Source: Ktedonobacteraceae bacterium (GTDB lineage: Bacteria > Chloroflexota > Ktedonobacteria > Ktedonobacterales > Ktedonobacteraceae). From it: a stretch of DNA of 40,638 bases. The stretch covers positions 1 through 40,638 of the forward strand of contig JAFAXQ010000001.1 of the NCBI GenBank assembly GCA_019240835.1. Direction: 5' to 3'. This document shows, one piece after another, positions 10,061 through 18,583 of the stretch; position 1 is the first letter of the stretch; every line of letters starts with the position of its first letter. The notes under the pieces are model-generated. The model was not told the origin of the DNA. It ran no database searches and worked only from the letters and a program-made list of their open reading frames with translations. Made by a program: the position numbers and the translations under genes.

Positions 10061-11335
10061 ATGCAACTGGTAGAACAGCACGTCATTGCTCGTCGTGACC
10101 CACGCTATGCCGTCATTGATGCTGCTTCCTTTGCCTCCAAGAATTTATACAATGCCGCCCTCTACGAACTACGCCAAGCCTTCTTTGCCGATGGGACCTG
10201 GCTCCGCTCTGCCGTACTAGACAAGCGTATGCAGTCGCATGAAGCCTACAAGGCGCTTCCTGCTAAGGTTGCTCAGCAGGTGCTCAAGCAACTTGACGAC
10301 ACTTGGACCAGCTTCTTTGAGGCATGCAAGGCATATAAACAGGACCCCTCCACGTTCCTGGGACGACCGAAACCACCCAAGTACAAAGACAAGGCCAAAG
10401 GCCGCAACCTGCTGGTCTACACGAAGCAGGCTGTGAGCAAGAAGGGACTGAAACGTGGTCTCATCCAACCCTCCATGCTGTCTATTGAGGTACAAACGAA
10501 GCGAAAAGAGATAGACCAGGTGCGTATTGTCCCACGCAAGGGCTTTTATGTTCTTGAAGTGGTGTACAGGAAAGAGGTCAAACAGGCGAACGTGAACCCT
10601 GCGTACTACGCTGGCATAGACATTGGCATAAATAATCTGGTAGCGCTAACAGCAAACAAACCTGGCTTTCGGGCGAGAATTGTTAACGGGCGTCCAGTCA
10701 AAAGTGTCAATCAGTGGTATAATAAGCGCAAAGCGGAATTACAGAAGCAGCTAGGGCATACAGGCACGACCAAGCGCATGGAGCGTATGACCACCAAGCG
10801 GAACAGGCGTATTGACCACTACATGCATACCGCGAGCAAGCGAATTATTGATCTGTTGGTCAAAGAGGGGATAGGGGTGTTGTGCATCGGCAAGAATGAC
10901 GGGTGGAAGCAGAAAGCGAACATGGGCAAGCGCACCAATCAAAATTTCGTGTCCATTCCGCACGCCCGTTTCATTTCCATGTTGACCTACAAGGCGGAGT
11001 TAGCAGGCATTACGGTCAAGATCACGGAAGAGTCCTACACGAGTAAAGCCAGTTTGTTAGACTTGGACCCATTGCCCGTTCGTGACCCGAACAACGGGAA
11101 CGAGAAGCACGCCTTTAGCGGCAAGCGTATCAAGCGTGGACTCTACCGTACAGCAGACGGGCGGTACGTGAATGCTGATATCAATGGGTCAGGCAACATC
11201 ATCAGAAAAGTAGCCCCTAATGCTTTCCAACAAGTGGAGGGGGTAGAGGATGGCAAAGCGGTGCTGGCATCGCTGGTAGTCCATCCGGTGAGGATTGTCG
11301 TTTCCCCCTCACCAAACCAAAAAGGGAAATCCTAG
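10061..11335 (+). CDS. tnpB: TnpB-family RNA-guided nuclease, zinc finger absent
   Basis: TnpB proteins are RuvC-like nucleases guided by an RNA made from the transposon right end. The 424-residue protein keeps the RuvC acidic residues: D187 in AGIDIGINNL, E323/E324 in ITEESYTSK and D373 in NADINGSGNI. Between the last two, where most TnpBs have two CxxC pairs, there is no cysteine: the segment reads TSKASLLDLD and SGKRIKRGLYRTADG. This matches a zinc-finger-less subgroup, in which TSKCS is more usual than TSKAS. ATG 10061 is chosen because AAGGAGG precedes it; an upstream in-frame start overlaps the previous gene. All three catalytic acids are present, so it may be active. Confidence 0.9.
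   Translation: MQLVEQHVIARRDPRYAVIDAASFASKNLYNAALYELRQAFFADGTWLRSAVLDKRMQSHEAYKALPAKVAQQVLKQLDDTWTSFFEACKAYKQDPSTFLGRPKPPKYKDKAKGRNLLVYTKQAVSKKGLKRGLIQPSMLSIEVQTKRKEIDQVRIVPRKGFYVLEVVYRKEVKQANVNPAYYAGIDIGINNLVALTANKPGFRARIVNGRPVKSVNQWYNKRKAELQKQLGHTGTTKRMERMTTKRNRRIDHYMHTASKRIIDLLVKEGIGVLCIGKNDGWKQKANMGKRTNQNFVSIPHARFISMLTYKAELAGITVKITEESYTSKASLLDLDPLPVRDPNNGNEKHAFSGKRIKRGLYRTADGRYVNADINGSGNIIRKVAPNAFQQVEGVEDGKAVLASLVVHPVRIVVSPSPNQKGKS
11248..11313 (+). ncRNA. Candidate omega/right-end guide RNA scaffold stem-loops
   Basis: Two adjacent hairpins lie in the last codons of tnpB: GGATGG (11248-11253) with CCATCC (11281-11286), and GGTGAGG (11287-11293) with CCTCACC (11307-11313). Paired stems at the 3' end of tnpB are the usual place for the guide RNA scaffold, which reads through into flanking DNA to acquire its guide. 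The RNA itself is inferred. Confidence 0.5.
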
Positions 11336-11411
11336 CTCGCTAGAGATCGCTAGACTTTTTGGAACTACAGTTTGATATGCAGCACATGCCGAAGAGAGAG
11401 TAACAATATCG

Positions 11412-12056
11412 ATGCAGGCTACATTTGCTAACATCGTCACCACTGCTACAGCTTATTTGAGCGACGTTGATCCGGTTATGCGAGCGACCATTGAGCAAGT
11501 TGGTCCATGTACGCTACAACCTGATCCAGACATCTTCAATGCCTTGGTTGATGCCATCATCTCACAACAAATTTCCGTCAAGGCCGCTGATGCCATCATG
11601 GCCCGTGTACGTGCCGCCCTGCCAGAGGGAAAAGTGACGCCAGAAACCCTTCTGCCTTTTGACTGTGAGCGTCTACGGGCATTGGGTCTTTCGAGAGCCA
11701 AGGCTCGCTACATCTGCAATCTTGTCGAGCATATCCATTCAGAGCAGTTACAACTAGAGCTCTTACAGGAACTAGAGGATGAAGAGATTATCACTCAGTT
11801 GACCGCCGTCAAGGGCATAGGTCTGTGGACTGCTCAAATGTGCCTCATCTTTACTTTTGGGCGAGCCGATGTGCTGCCCGTTGACGACTTGGGCTTTCTG
11901 GACGGTATACGTGTGGCTTATCAGTTACCGACACGTCCCTCAAAGCAGGAAGTTCGTAAGAGAGGTGAGCTATGGCGTCCCTATCGTACCTTTGCAACGT
12001 GGTATATGTGGGCGTTGCGTCGCGAAGGCAAAACCACACGCATCGTTTCTTTGTGA
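11412..12056 (+). CDS. DNA-3-methyladenine glycosylase II (AlkA-type HhH-GPD)
   Basis: Base-excision repair enzyme that removes alkylated purines. The 214-residue protein shows the HhH-GPD fold: an early FNALVDAIISQQIS segment, the glycosylase helix LRALGLSRAKARYI, the helix-hairpin-helix LTAVKGIGLWTAQMCL, and the catalytic Asp in VLPVDDLG. A C-terminal LWRPYRTFATWYMW follows, as in AlkA. It lacks the N-terminal AlkA domain of E. coli and the Cys4 iron-sulphur cluster of MutY/Nth, which is normal for the short bacterial form. It begins 76 bases after tnpB, so the insertion lies just upstream of it and may have altered its promoter. Confidence 0.92.
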   Translation: MQATFANIVTTATAYLSDVDPVMRATIEQVGPCTLQPDPDIFNALVDAIISQQISVKAADAIMARVRAALPEGKVTPETLLPFDCERLRALGLSRAKARYICNLVEHIHSEQLQLELLQELEDEEIITQLTAVKGIGLWTAQMCLIFTFGRADVLPVDDLGFLDGIRVAYQLPTRPSKQEVRKRGELWRPYRTFATWYMWALRREGKTTRIVSL

Positions 12057-12062
12057 AGTCGG

Positions 12063-12200
12063 GTGCTCACTTTTACTGAGCAGAATGACAAGCGGTATGA
12101 AATCGTTGATGGAGAATGGTACGTGTCAAGACAACTCCTGCCTGAATTCAGTTGTAGAGTGAGTGCGATTTTTAGCGATACCTTCAGACCAGCTTCTTGA
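12063..12200 (+). pseudogene. Remnant of a Uma2-family (DUF820) endonuclease gene
   Basis: Reading from GTG 12063 to TGA 12198-12200 gives a 45-residue peptide containing DKRYEIVDGEWYVSRQ. That resembles the N-terminal motif of Uma2 proteins (about GKRYELIDGELYVS). The homology ends after about 30 residues and the rest of the fold is missing. Uma2 genes are often multicopy in Chloroflexi and cyanobacteria. The match is short, so this is a moderate call. Confidence 0.45.
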
Positions 12201-12221
12201 TTTCTTTGAGCAAACGATAAA

Positions 12222-12257
12222 AATGCTGTGAAAGTGTGTACACACTTTCACAGCATT
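12222..12257 (-). terminator. 36-bp perfect palindrome between convergent genes
   Basis: Arms at 12222-12239 and 12240-12257 are perfectly complementary with no spacer. On the minus strand the stem is followed by TTTTT, which makes it a terminator for the CoxG-type gene that ends at 12260. On the plus strand there is no T run. Confidence 0.75.
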
Positions 12258-12259
12258 CG

Positions 12260-12724
12260 CTATGACCACTTGCCATAAGACGCTTGCACGCTCTTCTTGA
12301 GGCACTCAAAAAACTGAGTAGTTTGTTTCTCTACTATCCCACGCAGCATTTGAACACCGACGCCAGCAAGGGCACCACTCACCTCAACAGAGGCCCGCCA
12401 GTCCATGCGTGTCGAATCTGAAGTGAGGGTAGTGAGCCTCATCTCTCCGGACACCTCTACGGTGGTCCCCGGGGCATTGGCACGTCCTTTCACCACCATA
12501 CGCTCCGGCTCTTGCATCTCAGTGCGTGTCAAATCAATGGTAAACTTGGCCTTCATTGGCCCCGCTGCTGCACTGACGACCGCCTGCCAACGCTCATGTG
12601 CTACCTCTTGCAGACTTTGAAAACCAGGAGCGCAAGCGGCGACTTTGTTCACATTGAGGAGATAGGCCCAGGCTTTCTCAATAGGGACGGATATCGTTTG
12701 CGTCCCAGAAAATTCCAGACTCAT
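12260..12724 (-). CDS. CoxG-family SRPBCC protein
   Basis: CoxG proteins accompany molybdenum CO dehydrogenase and related hydroxylases and are linked with membrane attachment of the enzyme. The 154-residue protein has the family start MSLEFSGTQTISVPIEKAWAYL, then CAPGFQSL, GPMKAKFTI, and ALAGVGVQMLRGIVEKQTTQFF at the C-terminus. It is a single SRPBCC domain without a C-terminal membrane extension. A molybdopterin-enzyme operon of the same broad family lies about 9 kb away at 21469, but no structural genes are adjacent, so the partner is unknown. The YtxH-like gene 51 bases upstream probably shares its transcript. Confidence 0.88.
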   Translation of the reverse strand: MSLEFSGTQTISVPIEKAWAYLLNVNKVAACAPGFQSLQEVAHERWQAVVSAAAGPMKAKFTIDLTRTEMQEPERMVVKGRANAPGTTVEVSGEMRLTTLTSDSTRMDWRASVEVSGALAGVGVQMLRGIVEKQTTQFFECLKKSVQASYGKWS

Positions 12725-12775
12725 GCGAAAAACCCCCTTCGATGTTCCCTACTGCTTCGTTGTATCGACAAGGCG

Positions 12776-13111
12776 CTAGCCGGCTCTCACGCCTGAGACA
12801 ACTCGGTCTAGCATGTTTCCCAGGTTATTGAAGGTGCTTCCTTCCTCCGTCATCTTGTTGAGAGCCAGCTCTGCCAGGGATCTCAAAGTGCTGCCGTTCT
12901 CCTCTATCAGGCGGGTGATGGAGAACTGTGTCAGGTCACCTAAACTAGTGCTGGTCTGTGAAAAACCGCTAAAAATCTGCTGTGTATACTGACCAACTAG
13001 CTCATTGCCTGCCAAGTTCTTCAAAATACGGCGCGCCTCTTCGCCGGACATAGGAGCGAACAGAAAACCAATAGCGATGCCAAGAAGTAGACCTGGAACA
13101 AACCCCTTCAT
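12776..13111 (-). CDS. YtxH-like small membrane-associated protein
   Basis: A 111-residue protein with an N-terminal hydrophobic segment (about residues 4-20, VPGLLLGIAIGFLFAPM) immediately followed by SGEEARR, the pattern of YtxH/gas-vesicle-like stress proteins. The remainder is amphipathic helix with repeats of the form LAELALNKMTEEGS. It would be anchored by the N-terminal helix with a cytoplasmic tail. The gene precedes the CoxG-type gene on the same strand, 51 bases apart. Biochemical role is unknown in the family. Confidence 0.75.
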   Translation of the reverse strand: MKGFVPGLLLGIAIGFLFAPMSGEEARRILKNLAGNELVGQYTQQIFSGFSQTSTSLGDLTQFSITRLIEENGSTLRSLAELALNKMTEEGSTFNNLGNMLDRVVSGVRAG

Positions 13112-13467
13112 GCTTTAACATCCTTTCTTCACGCTTCTCTGATCACAAGTGAGAGGTGTGACACTTTTGAGAAGCCTGAGTACCAAAAACAAAAAGCCCT
13201 ATAGATATATACGTCTCTTTAACTGAAGTAGATCAATGCACATGTATCTACGTTTCTTGCTTATCGGGCAACTGTATGCTATACTTGCCACCTAGCGGGA
13301 AACTGCTCCCGTAGCACGTGATGTAGGACATTACTCTATACAATTACACACGCTCTCTCATCGGCGCAAGCCCTGAGGTCGGTCGATCATTTGGCACTCT
13401 TTATAAGTAAGAAGGATGCCTGTCGCTGGTTGAAAGGAGAGCGGAGGATTCAAGGGAGGACTCGTTT
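13112..13467 (+). other. Leader region of the rpsB cluster
   Basis: This 356-base gap holds the rpsB promoter at 13257-13285, which implies a 5' leader of about 175 bases. A small hairpin CGGGA/TCCCG (13296-13300, 13307-13311) lies just after the predicted transcript start. S2 genes are often autoregulated through their leaders, so a regulatory structure is plausible but not demonstrated. No coding potential was seen. Confidence 0.5.
13257..13285 (+). promoter_or_regulatory. Promoter of the rpsB cluster
   Basis: TTGCTT (13257-13262), a 17-base spacer and TATACT (13280-13285), with TG one base before the -10 hexamer (extended -10). Predicted start of transcription is near 13292. Confidence 0.75.
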
Positions 13468-14325
13468 TTGGCAAATATTATCTCAATGAAGCAACTCTTG
13501 GAAGCTGGTGTTCACTTTGGACACCAGACGCGACGTTGGAATCCGAAGATGAAGCCTTTCATCTTCATGGACCGCAATGGTATTCATATTATCGATCTGC
13601 AGCAGACGGTGACACGGCTGAATGAAGCGTATAAGTTTGTGGAGCAGACCGTGGCAAGTGGTGGTACCATTCTCTTCGTTGGTACCAAAAAACAGGCACA
13701 GGAGGCTATCGCTGAAGAGGCTGTGCGTTGTGGCATGTATTATGTAAATCAGCGCTGGCTTGGCGGGATGCTTACCAATTTCCAGACCATTCAGTTGCGT
13801 ATCCGCTATCTACGTAGCCTGGAGGAACGGCGCGACCGTGGTGACTTTGAGCGCTTGCCCAAAAAAGAAGTACAGAGCTTGCAAGATGATATGACCAGAC
13901 TTGAGCGCACTTTGGGTGGCATCAAAGACATGCGCCGTTTGCCAAACGCTATCTTCATTGTTGACACGCGTAAAGAGCGCACTGCGGTGCTAGAGGCACG
14001 GCGTCTGGAAATTCCTATTATTGCTCTTGCCGACACGAACTGCGATCCTGACGAGATGGACTATCCTATTCCCGCCAACGATGATGCTATTCGTGCAGTT
14101 CGTCTTCTTTGTGCTAAGATTGCCGATGCTGTTATCGAGGGGCGCAGAGAGCTAGAGGCTCAGCAAAAAGATGTTGAGCCGCAGCATGCCGACGAGCCTA
14201 TTGCTACAGAGCTTGTAACGGCGTTCGCTGAGCCTGAGAGAGAAAGTGTTGTGCCCCCTGCTATTCCTCACGAGGCTGTAGCTACCGCTTCTGAGCCAGA
14301 GCTGGTTGCAAAAGAGACCCTTTAA
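13468..14325 (+). CDS. rpsB: 30S ribosomal protein S2
   Basis: Small-subunit ribosomal protein needed for S1 binding to the ribosome. The sequence carries [23 protein letters not shown], the [13 protein letters not shown] motif, and [26 protein letters not shown]. The TTG start at 13468 has GGGAGGA seven bases upstream and gives the normal MANIISMK beginning. At 285 residues it is about 40 longer than the usual S2. The extra length is an acidic, Glu/Pro/Ala-rich tail after residue 230, which is probably unstructured. It is the first gene of the rpsB-tsf-pyrH-frr-uppS-cdsA cluster. Confidence 0.97.
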   Translation: MANIISMKQLLEAGVHFGHQTRRWNPKMKPFIFMDRNGIHIIDLQQTVTRLNEAYKFVEQTVASGGTILFVGTKKQAQEAIAEEAVRCGMYYVNQRWLGGMLTNFQTIQLRIRYLRSLEERRDRGDFERLPKKEVQSLQDDMTRLERTLGGIKDMRRLPNAIFIVDTRKERTAVLEARRLEIPIIALADTNCDPDEMDYPIPANDDAIRAVRLLCAKIADAVIEGRRELEAQQKDVEPQHADEPIATELVTAFAEPERESVVPPAIPHEAVATASEPELVAKETL

Positions 14326-14367
14326 AATAGAGTAGAGATCGACATGCCTAGTGGGAGGCAAGGGGAC

Positions 14368-14435
14368 AGGGTGGCCTTTGCGGTCGCCCTACAGCCACAT
14401 GATGTATTAGGAGGGGCGACTCTTGCGGTCGCCCT
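14368..14435 (+). repeat. Tandem related hairpins between rpsB and tsf
   Basis: Two hairpins with the same right half, TTGCGGTCGCCCT, occur at 14368-14390 and 14412-14435, 45 bases apart. The second, AGGGGCGAC...GTCGCCCT, is followed by TGTTTGTTT, so it may act as a partial terminator between rpsB and tsf. The GGGCGAC/GTCGCCC stem is of the dispersed palindromic type seen between Chloroflexi genes. Confidence 0.6.
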
Positions 14436-14594
14436 GTTTGTTTGGTCACGACCTGTTTGCTTCCTGCCAGAACGGATCTGTAGGGATCGAGCATACGTGT
14501 CAAGTACTCAGAACCAAAAAAGATGGACAGGGGTCATTGTACCGTTGACATCAACTGAGTATGATACAACAATAGATTGAGGAGAAACATAATC

Positions 14595-15191
14595 ATGGAG
14601 TACGCTGCTACGGATGTGAAGAGGTTGCGTGAGGAGACCGGTGCAACATTTGCCGATTGTAAGAATGCGTTGACGGAATCCAAAACGTGGGAAGAAGCCG
14701 TTAAACATCTTGAGGCAAGAAGTGGTAAGAAGGCAGAGAAGATGATGGCGTCAGGGCGCGAGACCAAAGAGGGTGGCATCTTCACCTATGTTCACCATAA
14801 TCATAGGGTAGGTGTGTTGCTCGATCTGAATTGTAGTACCGACTTTGTGGCCCGTAGCGAAACTTTCCGGCATCTTGCCAGTGAATTAGCCTTACAGATC
14901 GCCGGTGTTGCACCTAAGTATGTCGACTACGAGGATATCCCTGCCAGTGTAGTAGAAGAGACTCGCAACAAGGAGTTAGAAGATGCTTCGATGGCTCGTG
15001 TGCCAGCCGAGAAGCGTGAAGAGATATTGAGCAACAAACTCAAGAAAAAGCTGGGTGGGCAAGTGCTGATGATGCAACCCTGGGTGAAAGATGAGTCAGT
15101 AATAGTAGGCGATCTGGTGCGCAAGGCCATCGCTGAGACGGGTGAAAATATCGTCGTACGTCGTTTCTGCCGCTTTGAGTTGGGTGAGTAG
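14595..15191 (+). CDS. tsf: Elongation factor Ts
   Basis: Nucleotide exchange factor that regenerates EF-Tu-GTP. The N-terminal UBA-like domain reads [19 protein letters not shown], and the core carries the TDFVAR motif ([12 protein letters not shown]) needed for EF-Tu contact. The 198-residue length is the short, Thermus-like form with one core subdomain, against about 283 in E. coli. ATG 14595 is preferred over TTG 14577 because GGAG lies just before it and the protein then begins as in the family. TTGACA at 14545 with a weak -10 (AACAAT, spacer 17) could be an internal promoter. Confidence 0.95.
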   Translation: MEYAATDVKRLREETGATFADCKNALTESKTWEEAVKHLEARSGKKAEKMMASGRETKEGGIFTYVHHNHRVGVLLDLNCSTDFVARSETFRHLASELALQIAGVAPKYVDYEDIPASVVEETRNKELEDASMARVPAEKREEILSNKLKKKLGGQVLMMQPWVKDESVIVGDLVRKAIAETGENIVVRRFCRFELGE

Positions 15192-15211
15192 CGCAAGGTG
15201 AACGGTGTTGT

Positions 15212-15940
15212 ATGAGGGTTGCATTGCAGTATCAGCGTATCTTGCTCAAGTTGAGTGGAGAAGCACTTGGTCCTCAAGGGTATGGTATTGATGCTCAAAC
15301 CGTACAGCGTATAGCGAGAGAGGTCAAGCGGGTGTACGATCTCGGTGTGCAGATTGCTATGGTCATTGGCGGCGGAAATATGTGGCGTGGAGCCGACGCC
15401 GCCACTACTGGCATAGACCGTGCCACTGCTGACTACGTAGGTATGCTGGCGACCGTGATGAATTCATTGGTCATGCAGGACGCGATGGAAAAGCTTGGCA
15501 TAGTTACGCGAGTACAGACTGCCATCGAGATGCGTCCTGTTGCTGAACCATTCATTCGTCGCCGTGCTGTGCGTCACTTAGAGAAGGGGCGCGTTGTCAT
15601 CCTAGCAGCAGGTACTGGTAATCCCTTTTTTACCACCGACACGGCTGCAGCTCTCAGGGCCATAGAACTCAATGTCCAAGTACTACTCAAGGCGACCAAA
15701 GTAGACGGCATCTACGATGATGACCCTATGTGCAATCCGTATGCTCAAAGGTTTGAGCAATTGAGTTATATGCAGGCTCTGAACATGGAGTTACGCGTTA
15801 TGGATAGTACTGCCCTTTCACTGTGTAAGGATAACCGTTTGCCGATAATTGTGTTCAATCTGCATCAGCAAGGAGCGTTAGAGGCCATCTTGTATGGTGA
15901 AAAGTGTGGTACACTCGTTGCAGACGTGAAAGCATCCTAA
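15212..15940 (+). CDS. pyrH: UMP kinase
   Basis: Hexameric bacterial UMP kinase that makes UDP from UMP and ATP, a member of the amino-acid-kinase fold. Diagnostic segments are [42 protein letters not shown], the aspartate region [13 protein letters not shown] and [13 protein letters not shown]. The 242-residue length is typical. It lies 20 bases after tsf and 76 before frr, the standard order for this cluster, and is probably co-transcribed. Confidence 0.97.
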   Translation: MRVALQYQRILLKLSGEALGPQGYGIDAQTVQRIAREVKRVYDLGVQIAMVIGGGNMWRGADAATTGIDRATADYVGMLATVMNSLVMQDAMEKLGIVTRVQTAIEMRPVAEPFIRRRAVRHLEKGRVVILAAGTGNPFFTTDTAAALRAIELNVQVLLKATKVDGIYDDDPMCNPYAQRFEQLSYMQALNMELRVMDSTALSLCKDNRLPIIVFNLHQQGALEAILYGEKCGTLVADVKAS

Positions 15941-16016
15941 GTATTGTGTACGGGTTATTGTCACGTCCCAGTTTTGAGGCACTCTGCCGCGTCTAGAGAA
16001 AAAAGGGGATACTAGC

Positions 16017-16583
16017 ATGGTTGCAGATTTAGCAGATTTATTTGAAGATGCCCAACGACGTATGCAAAAAGCTGTTGAGGCGCTGAAACAAGATTTGGCC
16101 GCAATTCGCACTGGGCGTGCGAGCGCGGCTCTCGTTGAGCGTATCACTGTCGATTACTACGGAGCGCCGACTCCTCTCAATCAGGTCGCCTCTATCAGTG
16201 TTCCAGAGCCGCGTCTTCTTGTAATACAGCCTTGGGATAAGAAGATGTTGACCGGTATTGAGAAGGCGATTCAGAAGTCTGACTTGGGTATCAATCCTAG
16301 TAATGATGGAACTGTTATTCGCCTGAGCATCCCTCCGATGACTCAGGAACGTCGTCGTGATCTTGTGAAGGCTCTGCATAAGAAGTTGGATGAGCACAAA
16401 GTTGCTCTCCGTAACATCCGTCGTGACGTTCAAGATAAGCTACGCGACCGTGAGAAGAAAAAAGAAGTTTCCGAAGACGAGCTGAAACGCAGTACTGAGC
16501 GGTTACAGAAGCTCACCGATCGCTACGTTGATGAGATGGATAAAATCGGTAAAACAAAGGAAACGGAGATTTTGGAGGTCTAA
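16017..16583 (+). CDS. frr: Ribosome recycling factor
   Basis: Works with EF-G to split post-termination ribosomes. The 188-residue protein is normal length and shows the conserved AIRTGRASAALVERITVDYYG segment shared across the family (given here in part), PEPRLLVIQPWDK, and GINPSNDGTVIRLSIPPMT, followed by the long-helix region KDLVKALHKK-type. AAAAAAGGGG lies before the ATG. Only two bases separate its stop from the TTG start of uppS, so the two are translationally close. Confidence 0.97.
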   Translation: MVADLADLFEDAQRRMQKAVEALKQDLAAIRTGRASAALVERITVDYYGAPTPLNQVASISVPEPRLLVIQPWDKKMLTGIEKAIQKSDLGINPSNDGTVIRLSIPPMTQERRRDLVKALHKKLDEHKVALRNIRRDVQDKLRDREKKKEVSEDELKRSTERLQKLTDRYVDEMDKIGKTKETEILEV

Positions 16584-16585
16584 CG

Positions 16586-17389
16586 TTGGCCAAGCCACAA
16601 GATCTCTTCTCTCTATCTCGGGAGAAAGAGAACGATTCGTCGCAGTTACAGTCTGTTGCGACTGAGCAATCTGTACGTCCTGTGCGCCATATTGCCATCA
16701 TTATGGATGGCAATGGGCGCTGGGCAACTCAGCGTCGTCTTCCCCGGCTGGCGGGACACAAGGCTGGTGTGACTGCGTTACGCCGCGTCGTCGAGTGTGC
16801 CACCGACTTGGATATTGAGATGCTCAGTGTGTACGCGTTTTCAACCGAGAATTGGGGGCGACCACGTGCGGAAGTAGATGGCCTCATGCGTCTCTTCTGG
16901 GAAACGATCCGCTCGGACTTGGAGAAGTTACATCGCGATGGAGTGCGCCTGCGCCATCTTGGTCGTCTCAATGACCTCTCTGCTGATATTCAACAGGCTG
17001 TACGAGACTCAATGGAACTGACCCGTAACAACTCGCGCATTGCCCTCAATATATGCTTTAATTATGGTGGACGTGCCGAACTGGTCGATGCCGTTCGACA
17101 GATTATTGCTGATGGGCGTCATTCCGAGGCTATCACTGAAGAATTGATTGCCTCCTATCTCTACACGCGTGATTTACCTGATCCTGATTTAGTAATCCGT
17201 ACGGCTGGGGAGATGCGCGTCAGCAACTTTCTGTTATGGCAGTCGGCCTATAGCGAATACTATGCGACGCTTACGCTGTGGCCTGACTTTGGACGAGAAG
17301 ATTTGCTTGCTGCTCTACATAGTTACTATCAACGGCAGCGCCGCTTCGGTCGCCTCAGCGCCTCCTCAACAAGCACCAATGGGTGTTGA
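16586..17389 (+). CDS. uppS: Isoprenyl transferase (undecaprenyl diphosphate synthase type)
   Basis: Cis-prenyltransferase that extends farnesyl diphosphate to the polyprenyl carrier lipid for wall synthesis. The motifs are all present: HIAIIMDGNGRWA with the catalytic Asp, HKAGV, LSVYAFSTENWGRP, NICFNYGGRAELV and DLVIRTAGEMRVSNFLLWQ. The 267-residue length includes an N-terminal extension of about 35 polar residues. The start is TTG 16586, with GGAGG seven bases before it; that site overlaps the end of frr. It precedes cdsA, as usual. Confidence 0.95.
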   Translation: MAKPQDLFSLSREKENDSSQLQSVATEQSVRPVRHIAIIMDGNGRWATQRRLPRLAGHKAGVTALRRVVECATDLDIEMLSVYAFSTENWGRPRAEVDGLMRLFWETIRSDLEKLHRDGVRLRHLGRLNDLSADIQQAVRDSMELTRNNSRIALNICFNYGGRAELVDAVRQIIADGRHSEAITEELIASYLYTRDLPDPDLVIRTAGEMRVSNFLLWQSAYSEYYATLTLWPDFGREDLLAALHSYYQRQRRFGRLSASSTSTNGC

Positions 17390-17467
17390 AACTGTGGGGA
17401 GGCCCATCTCGTTTTATAGGTGGGTAGAGTGGGTGTCGACATTGTCCGCATAGGGGGAGTAATTTGC

Positions 17468-18385
17468 ATGTGGCACACAAGTCAACGAGAGGCCCCCCTG
17501 GGTGTTCCTGAGTCTCGAGAGACAACTAAAGCAAAGCTATCCATTGGTCCACGAGTGCTCACTGCTCTGATTGGTGGACCTATCACCCTTGCCTGCTGTG
17601 TGTGGTTCGGCGGCTGGTGGGCTTTTGCTGTTGTAGCGTTTTTTGTCGTATCGGGGGTTCTTGAACTGCACAATATGTTGCTTCATGCAGGATATCGTCC
17701 ACTGATAGTCATCAGTTATGGATTAAGTATACTATTTCTTATAGCTGCGATGTTTCCCGTGCAGCGGCTGTTGCTCCTCGAAGTTGGTTTGGGAACTGCA
17801 TTGCTTGTTTCGTTCTCCTGGCTCTTCTTGCGCAAAAAGCTTGATGGTGCTATGACTGACTGGGCGCTTACGCTGGCAAGTTCTATTTACGTGGGCTGGC
17901 CAATGAGCTTTTTTTTGCTCTTGCGCGGCTACGATTCGGGAATGGTGCATATAACCAACACAGCCTGGTTCGTTTTGCCACGCGGCGCATGGTGGCTTCT
18001 CATAGTGCTGCTAGGCGTTTGGGGCTTTGACAGTGCTGCATTTTTTAGTGGTCGTTACTTTGGTCGGCACAAGCTCGCGCCAGCCATTAGCCCGGGGAAA
18101 ACGTGGGAAGGTGTGGCGGGGGGTCTTGTGCTTTCTCTAGCTATCACTCTGATCCTCGCTGTTGTACCGCTGGGGCTGCCCTGGTATCTTGCTATTGTGC
18201 TCGCTTTATTGCTTGCTGTCGCTGCTGTCTTAGGTGATCTGGCTGAGTCGCTCCTCAAGCGTCAGACCCATGTCAAAGATAGTGGGCAGATCTTGCCCGG
18301 TCATGGTGGCATGCTTGATCGTATAGATAGTCTCCTCTTTGCGGTGATTGTCGTCTTTGTGTTTGCGCAACTTGTTGGGAGCTAA
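17468..18385 (+). CDS. cdsA: Phosphatidate cytidylyltransferase
   Basis: Integral membrane enzyme that makes CDP-diacylglycerol from phosphatidate and CTP. The C-terminal signature is clear: ISPGKTWEGVAGG, then LLKRQTHVKDSGQILPGHGGMLDR, where the acidic residues bind metal. About eight hydrophobic segments occur upstream. ATG 17468 has GGGGGAG eight bases before it; an in-frame GTG at 17420 has no such site. The 305-residue length is usual. It is the last gene of the cluster. In many bacteria dxr and rseP follow, but here they are missing and a PIN remnant and a permease gene come next on the opposite strand. Confidence 0.93.
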   Translation: MWHTSQREAPLGVPESRETTKAKLSIGPRVLTALIGGPITLACCVWFGGWWAFAVVAFFVVSGVLELHNMLLHAGYRPLIVISYGLSILFLIAAMFPVQRLLLLEVGLGTALLVSFSWLFLRKKLDGAMTDWALTLASSIYVGWPMSFFLLLRGYDSGMVHITNTAWFVLPRGAWWLLIVLLGVWGFDSAAFFSGRYFGRHKLAPAISPGKTWEGVAGGLVLSLAITLILAVVPLGLPWYLAIVLALLLAVAAVLGDLAESLLKRQTHVKDSGQILPGHGGMLDRIDSLLFAVIVVFVFAQLVGS

Positions 18386-18400
18386 TGGCATTTGCACTGT

Positions 18401-18583
18401 TTATACTGGATAACTGCTAGGTGTATGCGTTCTGATGATGCCCGATGCTCTCTGCAATTGCTCCTTGTCCCAACTTACGAGAGGAATATTCAACTGGTGC
18501 GCCACCGCTACATATATTGCATCACCGGCTCGCAGCCGCAAGGATGTGGTTACATCCACCGCAGCTTGTATCAGGTGTGCATT
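18401..18583 (-). pseudogene. C-terminal remnant of a PIN-domain (VapC-like) gene
   Basis: The minus strand reads open for 60 codons ending at TAA 18401-18403, with LRLRAGDAIYVAVAHQL and PLVSWDKEQLQRA. These match the C-terminal half of PIN ribonucleases, including the conserved Asp in 'GDAIY' and the SWD motif. The N-terminal half, with the first catalytic Asp, is missing and no start codon with a ribosome site is visible. The reading frame runs into the 3' end of the ArsB-type gene in another frame, so the break is at that junction. No antitoxin partner was seen. Confidence 0.65.

Larger units (their letters stand above)
9592..11335 (+). mobile_element. IS200/IS605-group element, IS1341 type (tnpB without tnpA)
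   Basis: The element contains a left-end-like hairpin (9592-9622), a 103-codon ORF, tnpB and two adjacent stem-loops at the 3' end of tnpB. No HUH transposase (tnpA) or serine recombinase is present, so it cannot move without help in trans. The boundaries given are the outermost recognisable parts, not mapped ends. The true right end may lie some tens of bases past 11335, before the alkA-like gene. Confidence 0.7.

Noticed and set aside
14545..14573. Internal promoter before tsf (TTGACA with AACAAT)
   Set aside because: The -10 is poor and would place the transcript start on the ribosome-binding site; mentioned only under tsf.
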